A DNA stretch of 64,000 nucleotides from Lachnospiraceae bacterium (lineage in GTDB: Bacteria; Bacillota; Clostridia; Lachnospirales; Lachnospiraceae), in assembly GCA_910575255.1 (NCBI GenBank), contig CAJTEM010000005.1, positions 118,525-182,524 on the forward strand. The letters are read 5' to 3'. This document shows positions 24,752-33,304 of the stretch, piece after piece; within the stretch, counting starts at the first letter, position 1; each line of letters begins with the position of its first letter. Below the pieces are notes generated by a model. That model was not told where the DNA came from. It did not search any database and saw only the letters and a list, made by a program, of their open reading frames with translations. Both the position numbers and the translations under genes were made by a program.

Positions 24752-24967
24752 CTAGTACATCGTTGCATTAATCTTGAAGTAATCAGTGCTTGATGTTTGC
24801 GTCAGTGCAAGGCGGAGGAAGGAAGCGATGCGGTGGCATCGTTGACTGACGGTGCTGTGTGCCAGTGGCACACGTTTAGCACGGACCGAAGCGGAGCGCA
24901 GACCAACGCAGCAATGGCGTAAACAGCGAGTGCTGGTTACTCGAGAATTAATGCATCGATGTACTAG
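24752..24967. repeat. 216-bp MITE-like element with 20-bp terminal inverted repeats in the aspS leader
   Basis: The left end CTAGTACATCGTTGCATTAA (24752-24771) is the inverted copy of 24948-24967 with one mismatch. Complementarity continues inward imperfectly (GTAATCAGTGCT against AGTGCTGGTTAC), and the middle contains the palindrome TGTGCCAGTGGCACA. No coding capacity is evident. It lies after the T-box terminator and ends 26 nt before aspS, so it is transcribed only in read-through mRNA and would fold into a long hairpin. Confidence 0.8.
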
Positions 24968-24993
24968 TACGGCATATCGGAAAGGAGCAGACA

Positions 24994-26325
24994 ATGGAGT
25001 TTTTGACAGGCGTAAAGCAAAAGGAAACAGTAGGGATCCAGGAGATTCTGGAGGGAGACTATGAGGGGAAGACCGTGAAAATCCACGGGGCGGTGCATAA
25101 CATCCGTGATATGGGGGATGTGGCTTTTGTGATCCTGCGCAGACGGGAGGGCCTCTTGCAATGTGTGTATGAGGAAGGAAAGACGGATTTCGCCCTGAAG
25201 GATCTGAAAGAAGAATCAGCGGTGGAGGTGACCGGCGTGATCTCGGCGGAGGAACGGGCGCCGCAGGGCTTTGAGCTGCATCTGTCAGAGATTCGGGTTC
25301 TGTCAGAGCCGGCCGAGGTCATGCCTCTGGCAATTCATAAGTGGAAAATGAATACCTCGCTGGAGACAAAGCTGGCATTGCGGCCGGTTTCCCTGCGCAA
25401 TGTGCGGGAGCGTGCGAAATTCAAGCTTCAGGAAGGCATCGTCAGGGGCTTTCGGGAATTTTTGTTTGGTCAGGGCTTTACGGAGATCCGCACTCCGAAG
25501 ATCGTATCCCGGGGCGCTGAGGGCGGAGCGAACGTGTTCAAGCTGAACTACTTCAACAAGCGGGCCGAGCTGGGGCAGAGTCCTCAATTTTACAAACAGA
25601 CCATGGTGGGGGTCTATGACCGGGTGTTTGAGGCAGCGCCGGTGTTTCGGGCCGAGAAGCACAATACGACCCGCCACCTCAACGAATATATCAGCCTGGA
25701 TTTTGAGATGGGATATATTGACGGCTTTGAAGATGTGATGGCCATGGAGACTGGTTTTCTGCAATATACCATGAAGCTTTTAGAGCAGGATTACCAAAAG
25801 GAATTAAAGCTTTTAGGAGTGACACTGCCGGTGATTGAGAGGATCCCTCAGGTGCGCTTTGATAGGGCCAAGGAACTCGTCTCCGAGAAATATAACCGGA
25901 AAATCCGCAATCCTTTTGATCTGGAGCCGGAAGAGGAGATGCTGATCGGGCGCTATTTTAAGGAAGAATATGACAGTGATTTTGTGTTCGTCACCCATTA
26001 TCCGTCGAAAAAACGTCCCTTTTACGCCATGGATGATCCGGAAGACAGCCGCTTTACCCTGAGCTTCGACCTGCTCTATAAGGGACTGGAGATTACTACC
26101 GGCGGGCAGCGTATCCATGATTATGCGGCCATTCTGGAAAAGATGGCAAAGCGGGGCATGGATCCCGAGGACATCAGGGATTACCTGATGATCTTTAAAT
26201 ACGGCATGCCGCCCCATGGCGGGCTGGGCATCGGGCTGGAGCGTCTGACCATGCGTCTGCTGGATGAGCAGAATGTGCGCGAAACTACCCTGTTTCCCCG
26301 CGACGTAACCAGATTGGAGCCTTAG
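24994..26325 (+). CDS. aspS: Aspartyl-tRNA synthetase, archaeal-type, probably nondiscriminating
   Basis: Class II synthetase of 443 residues, much shorter than the roughly 590-residue bacterial AspRS because the GAD insertion is absent. The N-terminal OB-fold anticodon-binding domain covers about residues 15-100 ([24 protein letters not shown]). Motif 2 is in [24 protein letters not shown] (core [14 protein letters not shown], near 215), and motif 3 is [15 protein letters not shown] near 409. Cotranscription with gatCAB behind an Asn-type T-box suggests it charges both tRNA(Asp) and tRNA(Asn) with Asp. The C-terminus [10 protein letters not shown] is typical of the archaeal-type enzyme. AAAGGAG precedes ATG 24994. 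Confidence 0.92.
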   Translation: MEFLTGVKQKETVGIQEILEGDYEGKTVKIHGAVHNIRDMGDVAFVILRRREGLLQCVYEEGKTDFALKDLKEESAVEVTGVISAEERAPQGFELHLSEIRVLSEPAEVMPLAIHKWKMNTSLETKLALRPVSLRNVRERAKFKLQEGIVRGFREFLFGQGFTEIRTPKIVSRGAEGGANVFKLNYFNKRAELGQSPQFYKQTMVGVYDRVFEAAPVFRAEKHNTTRHLNEYISLDFEMGYIDGFEDVMAMETGFLQYTMKLLEQDYQKELKLLGVTLPVIERIPQVRFDRAKELVSEKYNRKIRNPFDLEPEEEMLIGRYFKEEYDSDFVFVTHYPSKKRPFYAMDDPEDSRFTLSFDLLYKGLEITTGGQRIHDYAAILEKMAKRGMDPEDIRDYLMIFKYGMPPHGGLGIGLERLTMRLLDEQNVRETTLFPRDVTRLEP

Positions 26326-26455
26326 CGAAGCCCGTAAAGCGAGATGGAGCGAAAGCGGAATCGAGCGTCAGCACCGCGGGGCAGCAAAAAGGAGAAAGGC
26401 TTTGTGCAGCTCCCGGTATAGGGCGGAGCAGGCATCTATAAAAAAGGAGAAGCAA

Positions 26456-26749
26456 ATGGCAAACATAATCAGTGACGAGACAATGGAGTATGTAGGCATT
26501 CTGGCGAAGTTGGAGCTTTCCTTAGAGGAAAAGGAGGCAGCCAGGCATGATATGGAAAGAATGCTGGATTATATCGATAAATTAAATGAGCTGGACACCA
26601 GCGGCGTGGAGCCGATGTCCCACATTTTTCCGGTGGATAATGTATTCCGGGAGGATGTGGTGACAAACGGAGACGACAGAGAGAATATTCTGAAAAATGC
26701 GCCGGAACAGAAGGACGGAGCTTTTAAGGTGCCGAAGACCGTGGAGTGA
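26456..26749 (+). CDS. gatC: Asp-tRNA(Asn)/Glu-tRNA(Gln) amidotransferase subunit C
   Basis: 97-residue subunit that wraps around GatA and stabilises the GatCAB complex. [40 protein letters not shown] (key parts [12 protein letters not shown] and VEPMSH) is the family core, and the C-terminal FKVPKTVE is the conserved GatA-binding tail. The open frame extends upstream to 26402, but AAAGGAG (26442-26448) points to ATG 26456. The 130 nt between aspS and gatC are rich in AGCG-type repeats (26326-26400) without a recognised gene. Confidence 0.93.
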   Translation: MANIISDETMEYVGILAKLELSLEEKEAARHDMERMLDYIDKLNELDTSGVEPMSHIFPVDNVFREDVVTNGDDRENILKNAPEQKDGAFKVPKTVE

Positions 26750-26780
26750 CGGAGAATTTCCGGAACAGAGAGGAGAGAGA

Positions 26781-28268
26781 ATGATGGATATTCTGGATTT
26801 GACTGCCGTAGAGCTGGGCAGAAAGATCAGGGAGCATGAGATCCGCGTCGTGGAAGCGACAGAGGCGTCCCTGGCGCAGATTGAGAAGCTGGAGCCGCAG
26901 CTGAACTGCTATGTGACAGTAGCAAAGGAGCAGGCGCTGAAACAGGCAAAAGAGGTGCAGAAGCGGATTGATGACAAGACCTTAACCGGTCCGTTGGCAG
27001 GAGTGCCAATGGCCATGAAAGATAATATGTGCCTGGAAGGGCTGCCGACCACCTGCAGCTCAAAGATTCTGGAAAATTTTGTGCCCACCTATACGGCGGA
27101 GGCGGTAAAAAGGCTGATTGGCGCCGGAGCCGTGATTCTGGGAAAAACCAATATGGATGAATTTGCCATGGGCAGCACTACAGAGACCTCTGCGTTTGGA
27201 GAAACGAAAAACCCCTGGAATCCGGCGCATGTACCAGGAGGATCCTCCGGAGGCTCCTGTGCGGCAGTGGCAGCGAACGAGTGCTTTTATGCCTTGGGCT
27301 CTGATACCGGAGGTTCCATCCGCCAGCCGAGTTCGTTCTGTGGAGTGACGGGAATCAAGCCCACCTATGGCACGGTTTCCCGATATGGACTGATTGCTTA
27401 CGGTTCCTCGTTGGATCAGATTGGGCCGGTAGCCCGGAATGTGGAAGATTGCGCGGCTGTCCTGGAAACCATCGCTTCCTATGACAAGAAGGACAGCACG
27501 TCAATCCGGCGTGAAGATTGTGATTTTACTGCTGCCCTTGTGGATGATGTGAGGGGAATGCGGATCGGGATTGTGCGTGATTATCTGGGAGAGGGCCTGG
27601 ACGATGAGGTGAGAGATGCCGTGCTGGCGGCTGCCAGGGTTCTGGAGGAGAAAGGCGCCGTGACAGAGGAATTTGATTTAAGCCTGGTGGAGTATGCGAT
27701 TCCTGCCTATTATGTGATTGCTTCTGCTGAGGCAAGCTCGAACCTTTCCCGGTTCGACGGCATCAAATACGGTTACCGGACGAAGGAGTATGAGGGACTG
27801 CATCATCTGTACAAAAAGAGCCGGTCAGAGGGCTTTGGCAAGGAAGTGAAGCGTCGGATTATGTTGGGCTCCTTTGTGCTTAGCAGCGGCTATTATGACG
27901 CTTATTATCTCAAGGCGCTCCGCACCAAGGCACTGATCAAACAGGCATTTGACAAGGCATTTTCCCGATATGACCTGATTCTGGGTCCGGCAGCTCCGTC
28001 CACGGCTCCCAGGCTGGGAGAGTCCCTGCAGGATCCTCTGAAAATGTATCTGGGCGATATTTATACGATTGCAGTGAATCTGGCAGGACTGCCAGGGATG
28101 ACCGTGCCCTGCGGCCGGGATTCGCAGGGGCTTCCCATCGGCCTCCAGCTGATCGGGGATTGCTTCCGGGAGAAGAATCTGATCCGTGCCGCCTACGCAT
28201 ACGAGTGTACGCGCAGCTATGAGATGCCGGATCTGGCAAAACAGGCGAGAGAACAGGAGGTACGGTAA
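26781..28268 (+). CDS. gatA: Asp-tRNA(Asn)/Glu-tRNA(Gln) amidotransferase subunit A
   Basis: Amidase-signature subunit, 495 residues, that releases ammonia from glutamine for the transamidation. The Ser-cisSer-Lys triad is visible: Lys in AGVPMAMKDNM near residue 75, and VPGGSSGGSCAAVAA near 150 with the cis-Ser, followed by ALGSDTGGSIRQPSSFCG (catalytic Ser in DTGGSIRQP). GAAPSTAPRLGE-like and NLAGLPGMTVPCG complete the family pattern. The start is ATG 26781 or 26784, after AGGAGAGAG. The stop is followed one base later by gatB. Confidence 0.95.
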   Translation: MMDILDLTAVELGRKIREHEIRVVEATEASLAQIEKLEPQLNCYVTVAKEQALKQAKEVQKRIDDKTLTGPLAGVPMAMKDNMCLEGLPTTCSSKILENFVPTYTAEAVKRLIGAGAVILGKTNMDEFAMGSTTETSAFGETKNPWNPAHVPGGSSGGSCAAVAANECFYALGSDTGGSIRQPSSFCGVTGIKPTYGTVSRYGLIAYGSSLDQIGPVARNVEDCAAVLETIASYDKKDSTSIRREDCDFTAALVDDVRGMRIGIVRDYLGEGLDDEVRDAVLAAARVLEEKGAVTEEFDLSLVEYAIPAYYVIASAEASSNLSRFDGIKYGYRTKEYEGLHHLYKKSRSEGFGKEVKRRIMLGSFVLSSGYYDAYYLKALRTKALIKQAFDKAFSRYDLILGPAAPSTAPRLGESLQDPLKMYLGDIYTIAVNLAGLPGMTVPCGRDSQGLPIGLQLIGDCFREKNLIRAAYAYECTRSYEMPDLAKQAREQEVR

Positions 28269-28269
28269 T

Positions 28270-29706
28270 ATGGGAAAGCAATATGAGACGGTTATCGGCC
28301 TGGAGGTTCATGTGGAGCTGGCGACGAAAACCAAGATTTTCTGCGGCTGTTCCACAGAGTTCGGCGGAGCTCCCAACACGCATACCTGTCCGGTCTGCAC
28401 GGGTATGCCGGGCTCCCTGCCGGTGCTCAATAAGCAGGTTGTGGAGTATGCGCTGGCGGTCGGGCTGGCAACGAACTGCAAGATCCATCAGTATTGCAAA
28501 TTCGACCGTAAGAATTATTTCTATCCGGATAATCCCCAGAACTATCAGATCTCTCAGCTGTATCTGCCGATCTGCCACGATGGCTGGGTGGAGATTGAGA
28601 CGGCAGCAGGAAAAAAGAAGATCGGTATTCATGAGATCCACATGGAGGAGGATGCCGGCAAGCTGGTTCATGACGAGTGGGAGGACTGTTCTCTGGTAGA
28701 TTACAACCGCAGCGGGGTGCCGCTGATTGAGATTGTATCAGAACCGGATATGCGCAGTGCTGACGAGGTGATTGCCTATCTGGAAAAGCTGCGCCTGATC
28801 ATCCAGTATCTGGGGGCTTCGGACTGTAAGCTTCAGGAAGGATCCATGCGTGCGGATGTGAATCTGTCGGTGCGGGAGGTGGGAGCAAAGGAATTCGGAA
28901 CCCGGACCGAGATGAAGAATTTAAACTCCTTTAAAGCGATTGCCCGTGCCATTGAGGGAGAAAGAACCCGTCAGATCGAGCTCCTTGAGGACGGCAGAAA
29001 GGTGATTCAGGAGACAAGACGGTGGGATGACAATAAGGAAGCTTCTCATGCCATGCGCTCCAAGGAGGATGCACAGGATTACCGGTATTTTCCGGATCCG
29101 GATCTGGTTCCGATCTGGATCAGCGATGAATGGATAGCCCGGGTAAAGGAAAGGCAGCCGGAGCTGCGGTCAGAAAAGCTGGCCCGTTATCAGAGTGAGT
29201 ATCAGCTTCCGCAGTATGATGCGGAAATTCTTACCGGCTCCAAGCATCTGGCAGATATCTTTGAAGAGACGGTTAATCTCTGCCGGAAGCCGAAGGAGGT
29301 TTCCAACTGGCTGATGACCGATGCCATGCGTCTTTTGAAGGAACACGGCAAGGAGCCGGAGGATCTGTCCTTTTCACCGGAGAACCTGGCGAAGCTGATC
29401 CGTCTGGTGGAGGAAAACGTGATCAACCGTACCGTGGCCCGCGGAGTGTTTGAAGCGGTTTTTGCCGAAAATGTCGACCCGGAGAAGTATGTGGAGGAGA
29501 AAGGACTCCGGGTGGTCAGTGACGAGGGAGCCTTGCGCAGGGTTGTGGAAGAGATTCTGGAGAAGAATCCTCAGTCTGTGACCGACTATAAGGCCGGGAA
29601 GCAGAAGGCAATGGGCTTTGTGGTCGGGCAGACCATGCGGGCAATGAAGGGAAAGGCGGATCCGGCAGTGGTGAATGAGCTGGTGAAGGAATTGCTGGAG
29701 AGGTGA
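28270..29706 (+). CDS. gatB: Asp-tRNA(Asn)/Glu-tRNA(Gln) amidotransferase subunit B
   Basis: 478-residue subunit that phosphorylates the tRNA-bound Asp or Glu and transfers ammonia to it. VIGLEVHVELATKTKIFC at residues 7-24, NTHTCPVCTGMPGSLPVLN with zinc Cys near 40, and FDRKNYFYPDNPQNYQISQ are hallmark segments. RADVNLSV and KNLNSF follow in the cradle domain. The YqeY-like tail domain that binds the tRNA elbow covers about 330-478 (GKQKAMGFVVGQTMRAMKGKADP). AGGAGG (28256-28261) precedes ATG 28270, one base after gatA. Last gene of the T-box operon. Confidence 0.95.
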   Translation: MGKQYETVIGLEVHVELATKTKIFCGCSTEFGGAPNTHTCPVCTGMPGSLPVLNKQVVEYALAVGLATNCKIHQYCKFDRKNYFYPDNPQNYQISQLYLPICHDGWVEIETAAGKKKIGIHEIHMEEDAGKLVHDEWEDCSLVDYNRSGVPLIEIVSEPDMRSADEVIAYLEKLRLIIQYLGASDCKLQEGSMRADVNLSVREVGAKEFGTRTEMKNLNSFKAIARAIEGERTRQIELLEDGRKVIQETRRWDDNKEASHAMRSKEDAQDYRYFPDPDLVPIWISDEWIARVKERQPELRSEKLARYQSEYQLPQYDAEILTGSKHLADIFEETVNLCRKPKEVSNWLMTDAMRLLKEHGKEPEDLSFSPENLAKLIRLVEENVINRTVARGVFEAVFAENVDPEKYVEEKGLRVVSDEGALRRVVEEILEKNPQSVTDYKAGKQKAMGFVVGQTMRAMKGKADPAVVNELVKELLER

Positions 29707-29742
29707 GGGGACGCCCCTTTCCTCGGGATCGGGTTCATACCT

Positions 29743-30001
29743 AATGTCACTTAGTTAAGTTTTATCAGGAGGTACGCCTTGGAAAAAGGCGAGGGAAGAA
29801 GCCGGAACTGGTCTGGTGATTTTTCCGGTTTCGGGATCAAGAATTCCTAAAACCCCTGATTTTTGCTAAGTGCGAAACGCAAAATTCAGGGATTTAAGGA
29901 CTTCTAAATCCCTGCAAAGTCAAAATCACCAGACCAGTTCCGGCTTCTTCCCTCGCCTTTTTCCAAGGCTACGCATTCTTTGAGCTAAATTAAGCGGCAT
30001 T
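29743..30001. repeat. Large palindromic intergenic element, copy A
   Basis: Perfect 47-bp inverted arms at 29777-29823 and 29922-29968 flank a 98-nt core with its own imperfect stems. Outer ends are AATGTCACTTAGTTAAG (29743-29759) and an inverted partner at 29985-30001 (13 of 17 positions match). A GGTACGCC box is at 29771-29778. The core reappears reversed in copy B (32998-33304) with different arms. No open reading frame of note. The rest of the gap up to 30168 has only the aminotransferase leader. Confidence 0.88.
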
Positions 30002-30168
30002 GCTTGTGAACAGTAACGATCGGATGATGGCGGATGGAATATGAAGAAAAAACCGATTGTAAAGGGGCGGGTTTTCGTGTAGAATAGGAAACAATTCTTG
30101 CTTTAGCACTTTTTACAATATGAGAGATACCACGAGATTGGAAGAGCATGAAAAAGGAGGAAAGGAAC

Positions 30169-31473
30169 ATGCAGCCATATGCAGAGATGAGTACAGAGGA
30201 ATTGCATGCGATGAAGAAGCAGTTGTCGGTTCGTTACCGTGATTTTCAGGGAAAGGATCTGAGACTGGATATGTCCCGGGGCAAGCCCAGTGTGGATCAG
30301 CTGGATCTTTCTATGGGAATGATGGATGTGCTGAGCAGTGATGATGATCTGACCTGCGACGACGGTACGGACTGCCGGAATTATGGTGTGTTGACCGGTA
30401 TCGGGGAGGCAAAAGAGCTGATCGGGGATATGATGGAGGTTTCTCCGGACAATATCATTATCTATGGCAACTCCAGCCTAAATGTAATGTTTGATACGGT
30501 GTCCCGCTCCATGACGCATGGGGTGATGGGATGTACCCCCTGGTGCAAGCTGGACAAGGTGAAGTTTCTGTGCCCGGTGCCGGGGTATGACCGCCATTTT
30601 GCGATTACGGAATACTTTGGGATCGAGATGATCAGCGTGCCTTTGACTGGAGATGGTCCGGATATGGATATCGTGGAAAAGCTGGTGTCAGAGGATGAGA
30701 GCATTAAGGGAATCTGGTGCGTGCCGAAATATTCCAATCCGACCGGCAACAGCTATTCGGATGTGACGGTCCGCCGATTTGCCCGCTTAAAGCCGGCGGC
30801 GCCGGATTTCAGGATTTACTGGGACAATGCCTATGGGATCCATCATCTGTATGATTATGATCAGGATCATCTGATCGAGATCCTGGCGGAATGCAAGCGG
30901 GCAGGGAATCCGGATCTGGTTTATAAGTTTTCCTCTACCTCCAAGATCAGCTTTCCCGGCTCCGGTATTGCGGCGATTGCCACCTCCCGCAACAATCTGG
31001 AGGATATTGAGAAGCAGCTGAAGTTCCAGACGATCGGCCATGATAAGGTGAATCAGCTGCGGCATGTGCGTTTCTTTGGCGGCATCCATGGCATGATCGA
31101 GCACATGCGGCTTCACGCGGATATCATGCGTCCCAAGTTTGAGGGAGTGACGAGTACTCTGGAAAGAGAACTGGAGGGTCTGGGCATCGCCAGCTGGACG
31201 AACCCTAAGGGGGGATATTTTATCTCTTTTAATGCCATGGACGGCTGCGCGAAGGAGATTGTGGCACGCTGCAAGAAGGCCGGGCTGATTATGACAAAGG
31301 CAGGGGCAACCTATCCTTATGGCAAGGATCCGCATGACAGCAATATCCGTATCGCACCGTCCTATCCGCCGCTTGAGGATCTGATCCTGGCGATGGAGCT
31401 TTTTGCTCTCTGTGTCAAGATCGTCAGTATCAATAAGATTCTTGCGGACAGGAAGGCGAATGGGGAGATTTGA
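30169..31473 (+). CDS. Aspartate aminotransferase, MocR-fold subgroup Ic
   Basis: 434-residue PLP enzyme of fold type I, expected to interconvert aspartate/oxaloacetate with glutamate/2-oxoglutarate. LDMSRGKPSVDQLDLSMGM near residue 33, IYGNSSLNVMFDTVSRSM near 97 and PKYSNPTGNSYSD near 192 are conserved in this subgroup. FRIYWDNAYGIHHL contains the cofactor Asp/Tyr, and YKFSSTSKISFPGSGIAAI near 262 has the Schiff-base Lys. Length and motif order match the corynebacterial-type AspAT rather than classic AspC. AAGGAGG at 30154-30160 sits eight bases before ATG 30169, so the in-frame ATG at 30148 is not the start. Monocistronic, flanked by palindromic repeat elements on both sides. Confidence 0.85.
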   Translation: MQPYAEMSTEELHAMKKQLSVRYRDFQGKDLRLDMSRGKPSVDQLDLSMGMMDVLSSDDDLTCDDGTDCRNYGVLTGIGEAKELIGDMMEVSPDNIIIYGNSSLNVMFDTVSRSMTHGVMGCTPWCKLDKVKFLCPVPGYDRHFAITEYFGIEMISVPLTGDGPDMDIVEKLVSEDESIKGIWCVPKYSNPTGNSYSDVTVRRFARLKPAAPDFRIYWDNAYGIHHLYDYDQDHLIEILAECKRAGNPDLVYKFSSTSKISFPGSGIAAIATSRNNLEDIEKQLKFQTIGHDKVNQLRHVRFFGGIHGMIEHMRLHADIMRPKFEGVTSTLERELEGLGIASWTNPKGGYFISFNAMDGCAKEIVARCKKAGLIMTKAGATYPYGKDPHDSNIRIAPSYPPLEDLILAMELFALCVKIVSINKILADRKANGEI

Positions 31474-31493
31474 GACAAGGGGCAGGAAAGTGC

Positions 31494-31610
31494 GTTCAAA
31501 AGGTACGTTCCGGAAAAAGGGTTCCCCGGATTGCGAGTTTCGGATGCAGATGCCTGCAAACTAAGAGTTTCTAGGCATCCTGCAAACGCAATCCGGGGAA
31601 CCCTTTTTCC
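31494..31610. repeat. Palindromic intergenic element, copy D (short-core subtype)
   Basis: Perfect 24-bp arms at 31512-31535 (starting GGAAAAAGGGTTCCCCGG) and 31587-31610 enclose a 51-nt core with internal pairing GCAGATGCCT/AGGCATCCTGC. GTTCAAAAGGTACG at its left edge matches the flank of copy B read on the other strand. The arms and part of the core recur at 63926-64000. It lies about 40 nt after the aminotransferase stop and could also act as its terminator. Confidence 0.82.
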
Positions 31611-31659
31611 AGAGCTGGTATTTTGTCGGCTTCACAGAACGAATCTATGAAATAATCTT

Positions 31660-31800
31660 AGTTAATTTAAGGGAAAGGATGTTCAGCCTTGGAACCACAC
31701 CCCCTGGGAAGCAATGTCGTTTGGTTTAGACAAAGAGATACTCAGCCTTGTCCCAAGGTGTACCCTTTGGAACCACATCCCTGGGAAAGGTAACGGAAAA
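31660..31800. repeat. Degenerate remnants of the palindromic family upstream of the AraC gene
   Basis: TTGGAACCACA-CCCTGGGAA occurs twice in direct orientation (31689-31710 and 31767-31787). Between them AATGTCGTTTGGTTTAGACA (from 31713) then AAGAGATACTCAGCCTTG resembles the ends of copy A and of the mini-element at 37714 read on the opposite strand. Apart from these, the gap to 31911 is AT-rich. Confidence 0.55.
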
Positions 31801-31871
31801 TAAGGATACTGTTTGGGAGAATTGCGACATTGTATTTCTTTGTACATGAGTTAAAATAAGTATAAGACACG

Positions 31872-31885
31872 AATGTCATGACATT
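31872..31885. promoter_or_regulatory. Palindrome in front of the araC-type gene
   Basis: AATGTCATGACATT is a perfect 14-bp palindrome 27 bases upstream of the AraC start. It could be an operator; it also equals two AATGTC element ends joined head to head. No clear -10/-35 pair was found nearby. Confidence 0.4.
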
Positions 31886-31911
31886 GGAATCAGGATAAAA
31901 GGAGATACTCT

Positions 31912-32982
31912 ATGGATGAATGGCTGATGCAGAAGATACAGGAGGTAACGGCTGAGGAGCAGGCATATCTGGATGGCAGGACACAGGTGGCGATGGATAT
32001 TTACCGATATCCCGAAGGACGTGCATTATCGGACGGGTCACGGCAGTTTGAGGTTGACAGCCAATTGTTTTTGAAGAGGGGAAAGCTTATTACCGTAAGG
32101 CATCACAGCCGGTTTGTGGATTTTCCGGTCCATCGCCATAATTATATTGAGATTATGTATGTGTGCATGGGAGAAATCACCCATTATATCGACGGAAAAG
32201 AACTGGTCATGCATCCGGGAGATATGCTTCTTATGAACCAGCATGTAAAGCATAGCATCAAACGGGCGGGAGCCGGAGATATCGGAATCAACTTTATTGT
32301 TCTTCCGGAATTTTTTGATATCCCGTTTCAGATGATGCGCAAGCAGAATATTATCGCAGATTTTCTTTTGGGTATTCTGAGACAGAACAATCCCATTCCT
32401 CAGTATCTGAATTTTCGGCTTCATGAACAGAAAGCAATCTCAAACCTGATGGAAAATATGATTGCGTCGCTGGTCAATGAGAATACCTTGTCAGAGGAAA
32501 TGCATCATTCGGGAAAATCAGGCGTTTCGGGAAGGGCGGATATCAGCAATGAGGATGTGATTAACCAGTACTCTATGGGACTGGTATTTTTGTATCTTAT
32601 GAATCACATGGACACGCTCTCGGACAACTCATCCCACAATTATGAAGACATCGTGGTTCAATCGGCCATGAAATATATTGATTCTCATTACAGAACCGCT
32701 ACCTTAGGCTATATTGCGGATAACTTTCAGCTGTCTTTTCCAACAGTGAGCAGGATGATCAAGAAAGCGACGGGCTTTACCTTCCAGGAGCTTTTGATGC
32801 GCAAGCGTTTCCAGAAGGCGGTAATGTTTCTGGTTGAGACGCAGCTCCCGGTGGAGGAGATCGCTGTCAATGTTGGGTATGAAAATCACAGCTATTTTTA
32901 TCGGCAGTTCAAAGCACGCTATGGAGCGACGCCGAATCAGTACCGTAAGGCACACAGGGATGATAAGGCAATCAAGTTTTGA
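31912..32982 (+). CDS. AraC family regulator, probable activator of the rhamnose genes
   Basis: 356 residues. An N-terminal cupin sensor domain (about 45-130) shows VDFPVHRHNYIEIMYVCMGEITHYIDG (core HRHNYIEIMYV), followed by LVMHPGDMLLMNQHVKH. The C-terminal double helix-turn-helix starts near 255: AMKYIDSHYRTATLGYIADNFQLSFPTVSRMIKKATG (core LGYIADNF) and VEEIAVNVGYENHSYFYRQFK, ending NQYRKAH. This matches AraC/RhaS-type sugar regulators. The rhamnose genes start 474 nt downstream on the same strand, which suggests it senses rhamnose or rhamnulose phosphate; no other AraC target is obvious. AAAAGGAG precedes ATG 31912. Confidence 0.9.
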   Translation: MDEWLMQKIQEVTAEEQAYLDGRTQVAMDIYRYPEGRALSDGSRQFEVDSQLFLKRGKLITVRHHSRFVDFPVHRHNYIEIMYVCMGEITHYIDGKELVMHPGDMLLMNQHVKHSIKRAGAGDIGINFIVLPEFFDIPFQMMRKQNIIADFLLGILRQNNPIPQYLNFRLHEQKAISNLMENMIASLVNENTLSEEMHHSGKSGVSGRADISNEDVINQYSMGLVFLYLMNHMDTLSDNSSHNYEDIVVQSAMKYIDSHYRTATLGYIADNFQLSFPTVSRMIKKATGFTFQELLMRKRFQKAVMFLVETQLPVEEIAVNVGYENHSYFYRQFKARYGATPNQYRKAHRDDKAIKF

Positions 32983-32997
32983 ATATACCAGCGAACT

Positions 32998-33304
32998 AAT
33001 GTCAGTTAGTTAAGAAAATGAGAAACTCAGCCAGGGAAGAGGGGGAAGTCCCCGCCGGAAAGAGTCTGCGGATTTTGACTTTGCAGAGATTTAGAAGTCC
33101 TTGGATTTTTGAGTTTTGCGTTGAAACGAAAATTCACACTGTCTGAGCGGAGCGAGTTTGTGAATTTTCGTTTCGTTTTTAGCAAAAATCAGAAATCTTA
33201 GGAGTTCTTAATCTCGAAACCGGAAAAATCCGCAGACTCTTTCCGGCGGGGACTTTCCCCTTTTCCCTGGCGTACCTTTTGGAACAGCTTAACTAACCGA
33301 CATT
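32998..33304. repeat. Large palindromic intergenic element, copy B
   Basis: Ends are AATGTCAGTTAGTTAAG (32998-33014) and CTTAACTAACCGACATT (33288-33304), inverted with one mismatch. Arms of 46 bp (33031-33076 and 33225-33270) match with two mismatches. The core shares long stretches with the reverse complement of copy A and carries an extra perfect 16-bp hairpin (33123-33138 with 33159-33174). The 11-mer ACCAGCGAACT occurs directly before the left end and again two bases after the right end (33307-33317), like a target-site duplication. The GGTACGCC box is inverted at 33269-33276. Confidence 0.9.

Noticed and set aside
26326..26455. Repeat or small gene between aspS and gatC based on recurrent GCGAAAGCG-like words
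   Set aside because: Only short low-complexity similarity; no inverted ends, no ribosome site and no clear second copy in the window.
29743..33304. Complete insertion sequences around the aminotransferase gene
   Set aside because: The elements have inverted ends but no transposase or any long reading frame; they are at most non-autonomous.
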